DNA from: CAZVYN01 sp964631125 | GTDB lineage: Bacteria > Eisenbacteria > RBG-16-71-46 > CAIMUX01 | Length of the DNA: 64,000 bases | Direction: 5' to 3' | Assembly: GCA_964631125.1 (NCBI GenBank) | Contig: CAZVYN010000007.1 | Span: forward strand, 1 to 64,000 | Shown here: positions 1 to 6,878 of the stretch, one piece after another | Position numbering within the stretch: the stretch's first letter is position 1 | How the letters are laid out: the number at the start of each line of letters is the position of its first letter | Notes under the pieces: generated by a model | Told to the model about the DNA's origin: nothing | What the model saw: the letters and a program-made list of their open reading frames with translations, nothing else | Databases searched by the model: none | Made by a program: the position numbers and the translations under genes

Positions 1-87
1 AGATGTTCTCGTGCGTGGACCGTCGCCGACTTTCAACGGCGGACGGGACATCCCCTTCGTCTTCTCGATGAAGGTCAGATCAGACAT
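1..87 (-). CDS. Truncated 5' end of an unidentified gene
   Basis: An open frame starts at an ATG at 87 and runs off the left edge, giving 29 residues that begin MSDLTFIEKTKGMSRPPLKV. A purine-rich AAGGG lies about 8 nt upstream of the ATG and could be its ribosome binding site. The piece PPLKVGDGPR faintly recalls the 'GDxVRV' N-terminal segment of ribosomal protein L19, but the residues that follow do not fit, so no function is assigned. It would be transcribed divergently from rpiB. It may also be chance; only the start codon, the RBS-like site and the open frame support it. Confidence 0.3.
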   Translation of the reverse strand, partial: MSDLTFIEKTKGMSRPPLKVGDGPRTRTS

Positions 88-566
88 GAGTCGACCCTTG
101 CTGCTCGCTACGCATAACGCTTAGTAGACAGTTCCAGAGAGCTCGTCGAAGGAGGCGAGGGTGCTGGGTAGTGCGGACGTCGAGCTGGCTCGTGGTCGTT
201 CATCGCGGGGCGAATTGTCGCAGAGACGGGGGCTTGCGTCGAGGGGACGGTGAGTTCGGACGGGTGGTTAGCTGGACCGGGCTAGCAGCGGCGGCGGAGG
301 CGGACTGGACGGAAGCGGGGGTGCGGGGAACTCCTGCAGCGGGGCCGGGAGACGACGGGAATCCAACGCGGCGCGGTCCGTCCTGGCGACGAGCATGAAC
401 GTGCTCGCCCCCGGAGGCACGTTGGGTTCGCGAGGGATGAGGATTCCCGACCCCGGTCTGGTCGCTTCGGGGCTATCTTCCCCGGGGCGCAATCCGTGGG
501 GCTGAGACCAGGCAATCGATCGGTGGGGACCTTGGACCGAACTCACTCGCAGAAACGATTCCCTTC
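88..566. other. 479-bp stretch without a recognised gene
   Basis: This lies between the truncated leftward frame and rpiB. A GTG at 161 preceded by a strong GGAGG at 151-155 opens a frame that stops after only about 30 codons. A leftward frame (268-546, 92 codons) ends in a proline-rich stretch but has no recognisable family. No clear promoter, repeat or RNA was seen. It could be a leader region for rpiB-deoC or a decayed small gene. Confidence 0.4.
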
Positions 567-1037
567 GTGATGAACGGATCGTCTCGAGGACTGCCGGTTG
601 CTATCGCGAGCGATCACGGCGGATTCGCGTTGAAGCGCAATCTGGTCGAAGCGTTGCGCGAGCAGGGGTTCGCGCCGATCGACATGGGGTGCTACTCGAC
701 CGACGCAGTGGACTATCCGGACATGGCGCGGGAGTTGGCGGGGGCGATTCGGGCGGGACGGGCGAGCGTTGGGGTGATGATCGACGCGGCCGGTATCGGG
801 TCGACGATGGCGTTGAACCGGATCCGCGGGATACGGGCGGCGCTTTGTCATGATCCGTTCACGACCGTGAACAGCCGCGCGCACAACAACGCCAACGTGC
901 TCGTTCTCGGAGCGCGCGTCGTCCATCCGGGTGAAGCTCGACGGTTGCTGCGGCTGTGGTTGGCCACTGAGTTCGAAGGGGGTCGCCACGAACGCCGCGT
1001 CGCCAAGATCGACGCGATGGGAGACCTGAACCTGTGA
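567..1037 (+). CDS. rpiB: RpiB/LacAB-family sugar-phosphate isomerase lacking the usual catalytic Cys
   Basis: This 156-residue protein belongs to the RpiB family, which interconverts ribose-5-P and ribulose-5-P. Family signatures are IASDHGGF (13-20), the YSTDAVDYPD segment (43-52), the phosphate-site AGIGSTMALNRI (75-86), IRAALCHDP (89-97), HNNANVLVLGAR (106-117) and the closing TEFEGGRHERRVAKI. In E. coli RpiB the base is a Cys in the ICGTG motif; here the aligned position is Asp73 within MIDAAGIG, and the Thr of GTG is Ala. Mycobacterial RpiB also lacks this Cys and uses a Glu elsewhere, so activity is possible but substrate and mechanism may differ. The start is GTG 567 or ATG 570, with no strong RBS. 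deoC follows after 10 nt, so the two are probably one operon handling (deoxy)ribose phosphates. Confidence 0.88.
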   Translation: MMNGSSRGLPVAIASDHGGFALKRNLVEALREQGFAPIDMGCYSTDAVDYPDMARELAGAIRAGRASVGVMIDAAGIGSTMALNRIRGIRAALCHDPFTTVNSRAHNNANVLVLGARVVHPGEARRLLRLWLATEFEGGRHERRVAKIDAMGDLNL

Positions 1038-1047
1038 GGCGGGGCCG

Positions 1048-1989
1048 ATGAACCAGAGTCCGTTGTCCGACGAGAAACGGCGAGCGCTGGTCGCCGAGGT
1101 GACGACCGCCGTGCTGTCGCGACTCTCTCAGCGAACCGGCGCCGGGCCCGAGGCGACGCCCGTCCCGCAGAGCTGTGCGTGCGCCGTCGGCGCGGCGACA
1201 ACTTCCGCTTGCGGGGACTGCCGTCCGGCCGAAGAGCGCTACCGATTGATCGAAGAGGACGGCGTGGCGCGGATTGGGTGCGCTCCCGGCGTTGGCGCGG
1301 TGGATCCGGTGTTGGCGGCGTTGCTCGATCACACGTTGCTCAGGCCGGATGCGACGAAGCAGGAGATCTTGGAGCTTTGTGAAGAGGCGCACTGCTACGG
1401 CTTCGCGACGGTTTGTATCCAGCCGATGTGGGTGCCGTTGGCGGCGAGGGCGCTCGATGGGAGCCGGACGAAGGTCTGCACCGTGATCGGCTTCCCGCAC
1501 GGCGCGACCGCGGCTGAAGTGAAGGCGTACGAGACGCGCATCGCCATCGCGCAAGGGGCGCGCGAGGTCGACATGGTGATTCCGATCGGCGCCCTCAAGG
1601 GGGGCGATCTGCGCGCGGTGGAGGCGCACATCCGCGCGGTCGTGCGCAGCGCGCGCGCAGGAGTGCTGACCAAGGTGATCTTGGAGACGTCGTACCTCAC
1701 CGATGCCGAGAAGGTGGCGGCCTCGCGGTTGGCCAAGGAATGCGGGGCGAACTTTGTCAAGACCTCGACCGGATTCGCGTCGGCCGGCGCGACCGTCGAA
1801 GACATCCGACTGCTGCGCTCGACGGTGGGTCCGAGCGTGGGGGTGAAGGCCGCCGGCGGCATCCGTGATACCGAGACCGCTCGCAAGATGGCGGCGGCGG
1901 GGGCCAGCCGGATCGGGGCCAGCGCTTCGGTCAAGATCGTGACCGGCGCTGTGACGGGCGGCATGGCCGGCAGCGGCGATCGGTACTGA
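1048..1989 (+). CDS. deoC: Deoxyribose-phosphate aldolase with N-terminal cargo-peptide-like extension
   Basis: DeoC cleaves 2-deoxyribose-5-P to glyceraldehyde-3-P and acetaldehyde. The catalytic core (about 88-300) has all key residues: Asp175 in EVDMV, Schiff-base Lys238 in VKTSTGF and Lys267 in GVKAAGGI. The protein has 313 residues, whereas many bacterial enzymes have 220-260. The extra N-terminus starts with an amphipathic helix (about 8-28, EKRRALVAEVTTAVLSRL) joined by a Gly/Pro-rich linker, the typical form of an encapsulation peptide for bacterial microcompartment cargo. The linker carries four Cys (43, 45, 55, 58) in CxC and CxxC spacing that might bind metal. DeoC plus RpiB is the enzyme pair of sugar-phosphate-utilising microcompartment loci; no shell gene lies in this window, so that link is inferred. 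A GAGGCGGGG site precedes the ATG. Confidence 0.93.
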   Translation: MNQSPLSDEKRRALVAEVTTAVLSRLSQRTGAGPEATPVPQSCACAVGAATTSACGDCRPAEERYRLIEEDGVARIGCAPGVGAVDPVLAALLDHTLLRPDATKQEILELCEEAHCYGFATVCIQPMWVPLAARALDGSRTKVCTVIGFPHGATAAEVKAYETRIAIAQGAREVDMVIPIGALKGGDLRAVEAHIRAVVRSARAGVLTKVILETSYLTDAEKVAASRLAKECGANFVKTSTGFASAGATVEDIRLLRSTVGPSVGVKAAGGIRDTETARKMAAAGASRIGASASVKIVTGAVTGGMAGSGDRY

Positions 1990-2012
1990 CGCGACGCCAA
2001 CGCAGTCCTGGA

Positions 2013-2041
2013 TTGACCCCAACGGGGTCGATTGCTAGCTT
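2013..2041 (+). promoter_or_regulatory. Sigma70-type promoter for the TonB-receptor cluster
   Basis: TTGACC at 2013-2018 (5 of 6 matches to the -35 consensus), a 17-bp spacer and TAGCTT at 2036-2041 (TAnnnT) lie just after the deoC stop and 47 nt before the receptor ATG. The layout is close to that of the promoter at 10396-10425. Confidence 0.5.
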
Positions 2042-2087
2042 GCCGCCGGTTTCGAAGGAGCATCGTCACCACTCTGGGAAGTCGCCG

Positions 2088-4892
2088 ATGGATTTGCGGA
2101 TCGCGTTTGTTTCCCAGGGTCGCCGCCTTCGTCCATCCTCCGTTTCGTTTCTCCTCTGGACGTGGTGTGCGCTCTTCCTGGGCGCTTCATCGACCCAGGC
2201 GCAGACGGTCGCCGCCATCTCTGGGCGCGTGCTCGACGCCAAGACGGGCCAGCCGCTCCCTTTCGCCAACGTCCTCGTCGTCGGCACGACGTTGGGCGCC
2301 AACACGGGCGACGACGGGTCGTTCCGGATCGAAGGCGTCAAGATCGGCGCGCAGAGTTTGCGTGTCTCCTATCTGGGCTACGAAGCGGAGACGCGAGAGA
2401 TCGCACCGACCTCCGCCGGGCTGAGCGAGCTCGAGTTCCGGCTGAAGTCGACCACCGCGACGCGGACGAAAGAAGTCGTCATCACCGGCCAACGGCCGTT
2501 GGTCGAAGTCGACAAGGCGGCCACCATTCGCTCCTACAATGAAGAGGAGCTCAAGACCCTCACGATCGACCCGACCCTCGATTCGGTCGTCGAGCAGCAG
2601 CCGGGCGTGACGAAAGACAACAACCAGATCCACATCCGCGGCGGGCGTTCGGAAGAGACGCTGTTCATCGTCGACGGCGTGCAGATGCGGGACCTGCTCT
2701 CGGGCGAATCCTCGGGGAGCAACGTGAGCGCGCGGTCGGTGGCCGAGGTGAACATCATCACCGGCGGCTTCGACGCCAAGTACGGACAGGCGCTCTCCGG
2801 CGTGATCGAGGCGAAGCTGAAGGACGGCTCGCAGGAATTCGGCGGCTACATCGGCTACGCCACCGATCGGATCACGAACGACTGGGACACCGATCTCTGG
2901 GACCTGCAGTTCCACGGACCGCTGAAGGGGGTCGGACGCCTGCTGGCGCCATTGGGCGGCGAGGGCGCGACGCCGCCGACCTTCTACTTGAATCTCGCGG
3001 CCGACCTGACCAACGGGTACCTCCCCTCCATCCGCGACCTGCCGGGCGATCGACGCCTGCGCTCCAGTTACCAGGATCGGCTCTTCTCCAACGGCTTCAC
3101 CTACGGGGAGTTCTTCTATCCGCGAGCGGCCAACGATTGGCGTCTGCTCTTCAAGACGGCGTGGAAGGCCTCGAATCGACACAAATTTGCGCTCTCCGTG
3201 ACCAAGAGCATCGACTTCGATCAGGGGTTCAACGATGTCGATGTCTCCGAGGTCAATCGCAACCGGATCAACTATCCGTGGGCCTGGGTGGATCGTCTCG
3301 ATCGCTATTACACAGTGAGTTCGGATCAGAACAGCCTCTCGCTGCACTGGACCCAGGTCCTTCGACCCAACCTCTTCCATACGCTCAAGGCGACGCGCTA
3401 CTTCTCGGGCCGCAGCCAGAACGTGAGCGGAAATCTCTGGGGCGAGTACGACATCGACTTGGACTCGAACCACGCCGACGAGGGGACCGACCGGCCGTAC
3501 TTCCGCGACTTCGGCGACGCCCCCGACTTCCGGGATCGGTTCGTCGAAACCTGGGCCATGGATTGGGACTGGCAGCACAAGAACGATCGGCACGACATCC
3601 AGTGGGGCGGCCGCGCACAGTATGAAGACGTCCAGTATCTGAGCATCGACGCAACGAGTGTGACGAAGGACCGTCCGCTCGGCGATGAGTTCGATCTCTT
3701 CCATGTCTATCCGACGACCGGCGCGTTCTATGTTCAGGATCGACTCGACTACGAGGGACTGATCGCCGGCATCGGACTGCGCTACGACTACTGGTTTCCC
3801 GGCCAGCAAGTCGAGCGGCTCTACGACGAGTCGAACCGGCCGACGATCAACGAGGACACGCGCCGCGAGTTCATGGACGACACGAACGCGCTCTTCGGTC
3901 GTCGCTTCAAGGGACACTTCTCCCCGCGCATCCAGGTCTCGCACCCGATCACCGACCGCGACCATCTCTTCTTCAACTACGGGCACTTCACGCAGCGTCC
4001 GCCCTACTTCTACGTCTACGCCAAGAGCAGCTCGCAATCGTCCGAGGAGTTCCCGCTGATCGGGAATCCGAATCTCAACCCGGAGGTGTCGGTCCAGTAC
4101 GAGCTGGGCGCGGGACACCAGATGGGGGCGGAGATGGCGCTCAAGTCGTCGCTCTTCTACAAGGACATCTACGACTACCCGACGTCGACGACGTTGGTCT
4201 TGCGCGATCGCACGACGAGCCGGAGCAACTTCTTCATCTATCGCAACCTCGACTACGCGCGCGCGCGCGGGATCGAGATCGAACTGCGCCGCCGCGGGTC
4301 GGGCCGCTCCTCTTGGGCGCTCGCCTACACCTACGCGGTGGTGAAGGGAAAGAGTTCTGATCCGAACAAGCTCAAGATCGTGCAGGGATCGGGCGGCGAC
4401 GCGCGCGAGACCAGCCTCGAAGAAGAGTTCATGTGGTGGAATCGGCCGCACAAGTTCACGGCCTGGTGGAACTGGGGCGTGCGCGCGGGCGAGATCGGCC
4501 CGAGTCTGTTGGGCGCGCGCATCCCGAGCGACACGAAGGTGAATTTCTATCTGAAGCTGGAGTCGGGCCGCGCCTACACCCCGCAGAACGTCTTCGGGAG
4601 CGACACCGGTCTGTCCTACTCGTCGAACGGACCGTTCGAGAGCGTGCTCAACGGCACGCTGACCAAGGGCTTCGCGGTCGGCGGTCGGCGCCTCGAGATG
4701 TCGGTCCAGGGCTGGAACCTCTTCGATCACCGCACGCTCTATATCGTCGACCCCGCGACCGGCGAGAAGTATGAGCCGGGCGAAGGCAGCCTGATCGGCG
4801 ACCGGTCGCCCGCGACCGTGGCGCGCTATCTCGATCCCTCGCAGCGCTCGGAGCCGCGGCACTTCCGCGTCGGCCTGGGAATGGAGTTCTAG
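2088..4892 (+). CDS. TonB-dependent outer-membrane receptor with carboxypeptidase-regulatory-like domain
   Basis: This 934-residue outer-membrane receptor takes up or binds an unknown substrate using TonB energy. The start ATG 2088 is chosen because a signal peptide follows directly (hydrophobic core about 19-33, cut near residue 39) with a GGGAAG site upstream; the frame is open further up but that part is not signal-like. Order: carboxypeptidase-regulatory-like beta-sandwich (about 43-125, ISGRVLDAKTGQPLPFANV), plug (about 130-260, with IHIRGGRSEETLFIVDGVQ and FDAKYGQALSGVIEAK), then a long beta-barrel rich in aromatic strands ending in the terminal Phe of GLGMEF, the usual barrel-assembly signal. 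This layout is typical of FCB bacteria. It heads a surface-protein cluster with a PorV-like partner 1 nt downstream. The substrate cannot be told from sequence. Confidence 0.92.
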   Translation: MDLRIAFVSQGRRLRPSSVSFLLWTWCALFLGASSTQAQTVAAISGRVLDAKTGQPLPFANVLVVGTTLGANTGDDGSFRIEGVKIGAQSLRVSYLGYEAETREIAPTSAGLSELEFRLKSTTATRTKEVVITGQRPLVEVDKAATIRSYNEEELKTLTIDPTLDSVVEQQPGVTKDNNQIHIRGGRSEETLFIVDGVQMRDLLSGESSGSNVSARSVAEVNIITGGFDAKYGQALSGVIEAKLKDGSQEFGGYIGYATDRITNDWDTDLWDLQFHGPLKGVGRLLAPLGGEGATPPTFYLNLAADLTNGYLPSIRDLPGDRRLRSSYQDRLFSNGFTYGEFFYPRAANDWRLLFKTAWKASNRHKFALSVTKSIDFDQGFNDVDVSEVNRNRINYPWAWVDRLDRYYTVSSDQNSLSLHWTQVLRPNLFHTLKATRYFSGRSQNVSGNLWGEYDIDLDSNHADEGTDRPYFRDFGDAPDFRDRFVETWAMDWDWQHKNDRHDIQWGGRAQYEDVQYLSIDATSVTKDRPLGDEFDLFHVYPTTGAFYVQDRLDYEGLIAGIGLRYDYWFPGQQVERLYDESNRPTINEDTRREFMDDTNALFGRRFKGHFSPRIQVSHPITDRDHLFFNYGHFTQRPPYFYVYAKSSSQSSEEFPLIGNPNLNPEVSVQYELGAGHQMGAEMALKSSLFYKDIYDYPTSTTLVLRDRTTSRSNFFIYRNLDYARARGIEIELRRRGSGRSSWALAYTYAVVKGKSSDPNKLKIVQGSGGDARETSLEEEFMWWNRPHKFTAWWNWGVRAGEIGPSLLGARIPSDTKVNFYLKLESGRAYTPQNVFGSDTGLSYSSNGPFESVLNGTLTKGFAVGGRRLEMSVQGWNLFDHRTLYIVDPATGEKYEPGEGSLIGDRSPATVARYLDPSQRSEPRHFRVGLGMEF

Positions 4893-4893
4893 G

Positions 4894-5913
4894 ATGCGGC
4901 TCTCCCATCGGCTGCTCGCCATCTGTCTGCTGCTGTCCGCAGGACTCGTGGGCGTCGCCGGCGTCGTGAACGTCGCGACGGCGCAGACCGATCTCGGCGG
5001 TCAGCGCGTGGCGACCTCCAGCGGCACGTTCCTCAAGATCGGGCTCGACGCGCGGGCGGCGGGACTGGCGGGCGCCTACAACGCGATTGCGCGCGGCCCC
5101 TCGTCCATCTTCTTCAATCCGGCCGGGCTCTTGGAGGACGATCACTCGGCGAGCCTCTCACTCCAGTTCATCCAGTGGCCGGGCGACATCCAGATCGGCG
5201 CGGTCAGCGCGTCGCGCGATCTTCCCTCGCTCGGGGCGCGCTTGGCCGCCGGAGTCGCCTTCTTCGGAACCGACTTCCCCGAGACCTCGGAGTTCTATCC
5301 GCTCGGGACGGGCCGCACCGTCAGCTATTCGGACCTGCTCGTGGCCGTCTCGTTCGCCCGCAACTTCACCGATCGACTGGCCATCGGCGTGACGGCGAAG
5401 TACCTGCGCGAGGACATGGCGTCCAACGTCGGCGGCCCGCTCGCGCACGGCATGCTGCTCGACGCCGGCACCGTCTACCGACTCGGCTATCGCAACGCGC
5501 GACTCGCGATCACGCTCGCGCACTTCGGCCCCGACCTGGAGCCGACCGGGGGCTTCGAGAGCCGGGTGACCGGCTCGACCATCGCGTACTCGGCCTTCTC
5601 ACCGCCGACGCAGTTCCAACTCGGCTTCTCGATCGACGCGATGAACCTCGAGCCGCATCGGATCAGCCTGGCCACCCAGGTGCTTCACCAGGCCGACAAT
5701 CAAGAGACGCTGCGCGGCGGACTCGAATACCTCTTCCGCGAACGGATCGCCGTGCGCACCGGCTACGACTTCAGCGCCGACGAGATGGCCTTCGCGGCCG
5801 GCCTGGGCTTCCGCACCGAATTGGGCGGCCGCGCCGGCTCGCTCGACTACGCCTATACCGAGGGGGGCCGACTCCCCACCGTCCACCGCTGGAGTCTGGG
5901 GTTCGCGCTTTGA
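4894..5913 (+). CDS. PorV/PorQ-family outer-membrane beta-barrel protein
   Basis: This 339-residue outer-membrane protein has an N-terminal signal peptide (about 1-30, cut after TAQA or close by). The stretch after it, SSGTFLKIGLDARAAGLAGA followed by YNAIARGPSSIFFNPAGL, is the N-terminal hallmark of the PorV/PorQ (UPF0164-like, FadL-fold) family: a conserved start, the 'NPAGL' motif, then alternating strands with many glycines and a C-terminal strand ending SLGFAL. In Bacteroidetes, PorV shuttles type IX secretion cargo to the attachment complex. In other FCB phyla, such proteins often follow TonB receptors and their role is not settled. It begins 1 nt after the receptor stop, so it is almost certainly co-transcribed and perhaps functionally coupled. 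Confidence 0.85.
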   Translation: MRLSHRLLAICLLLSAGLVGVAGVVNVATAQTDLGGQRVATSSGTFLKIGLDARAAGLAGAYNAIARGPSSIFFNPAGLLEDDHSASLSLQFIQWPGDIQIGAVSASRDLPSLGARLAAGVAFFGTDFPETSEFYPLGTGRTVSYSDLLVAVSFARNFTDRLAIGVTAKYLREDMASNVGGPLAHGMLLDAGTVYRLGYRNARLAITLAHFGPDLEPTGGFESRVTGSTIAYSAFSPPTQFQLGFSIDAMNLEPHRISLATQVLHQADNQETLRGGLEYLFRERIAVRTGYDFSADEMAFAAGLGFRTELGGRAGSLDYAYTEGGRLPTVHRWSLGFAL

Positions 5914-6878
5914 GTTTCACCGAGTTTGTTACAGCGATTCGCACTCGTCTCATCGCCGCCGCGTGCCTGGGGATGTTCGCGGTCGCGTGTGGACAAAAGT
6001 TCGATCTGCCGCCGCAGCCCGACCCGGGGCGCATTCCGACGCCGGGCGCCTACAACTTGGAGAAGAGCTGGGACGTCGATCGCCCCACCGACTTGGTCAG
6101 TCAGGGGAGCTATCTCTACGTCATCTCCGGTGACTCGCGGGTCGAGACGTTCCTCACCCGTTCGAAGACGCCGATCCATCCGCAGTTCGTCGGCGAGTTC
6201 CGCGGCCTGGTGCGTCCGGTGGCGATCTGCGTGGCGCGGCGTGACTCGACCTTCGTCTTCGTGGCCGACGCCGGCGACACGACGGTCAAGCGCTACCACT
6301 TCACCGGCGGCGAGCCGCGGCACAGTTTCCGCGACTCGATCTGGCGCGGAGATTTCACCGCCATCGCCGCGGACGAGAACCTCGCGACCTACCTGAGCTT
6401 CGCGGACCGCGACACGATCTTGAAGTACGACGAGTCGGGTCACCGCGAACGACTCATCTCCGATCGAGGGACCGGCGTCGGCTTCGTCATCGGTCCGCAT
6501 GGGCTGCATTGGAACGGACGCCACCTCGTGGTGGCCGACACCGAGAAGAACTGGGCCCAACGACTGCGCGGAGACACGACGAACGTCGCCGCCCCCGGCG
6601 ATCCGATCGGGGCGAACTTCTCGCTCTTCGGGCCGCGCGACGTGACCGCCGATCGGCTGGGTGAGTTCGTCTACGTGGCGGACTCGGGGCGGGATCGCGT
6701 GCTGAAGTTCCTCGCGACGGGGAGCTTTGTCGATTCGGTCTATAGCCCGACGAAGGCGGAGACGCAGTTGGAGGTTCCGATCAGGAATCCACGCTATGTG
6801 GCGGTGGAGGATTCGTTGGTGTTCGTGGCGGATCCGGATGGGAATCGGATCGTGGCGTTTCGGTTGGCGACGTTATGA
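5910..6878 (+). CDS. Beta-propeller (NHL-like) lipoprotein
   Basis: The chosen start is TTG 5910, whose codon overlaps the TGA of the previous gene. It is followed at once by a lipoprotein signal peptide (RTRLIAAACLGMFAVAC) with Cys25 as the likely lipidated residue, giving a 322-residue protein. The rest holds repeated blade-like segments: 'DLVSQGSYLYVISGDSRV', 'VAICVARRDSTFVFVADAGD', 'FGPRDVTADRLGEFVYVADS' and 'IRNPRYVAVEDSLVFVADPD'. These YVADSGxDRV-type motifs are typical of NHL/six-bladed propellers. It presumably sits on the periplasmic or outer face of the outer membrane, with a binding or scaffold role in the receptor cluster. The frame stays open far upstream inside the PorV-like gene, but that part reads as a shadow. 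The stop overlaps the next ATG (ATGA). Confidence 0.8.
   Translation: MSFTEFVTAIRTRLIAAACLGMFAVACGQKFDLPPQPDPGRIPTPGAYNLEKSWDVDRPTDLVSQGSYLYVISGDSRVETFLTRSKTPIHPQFVGEFRGLVRPVAICVARRDSTFVFVADAGDTTVKRYHFTGGEPRHSFRDSIWRGDFTAIAADENLATYLSFADRDTILKYDESGHRERLISDRGTGVGFVIGPHGLHWNGRHLVVADTEKNWAQRLRGDTTNVAAPGDPIGANFSLFGPRDVTADRLGEFVYVADSGRDRVLKFLATGSFVDSVYSPTKAETQLEVPIRNPRYVAVEDSLVFVADPDGNRIVAFRLATL

Noticed and set aside
1..87. Ribosomal protein L19 start at the left edge
   Set aside because: Only a few residues (VGD..R) resemble L19 and the following residues do not fit, so no identity is claimed.
2187..4922. Very long minus-strand frame (911 codons) opposite the TonB receptor
   Set aside because: It is the mirror of a strongly biased GC-rich gene; its residues are Arg/Glu-rich and have no family, while the plus strand has clear receptor domains.
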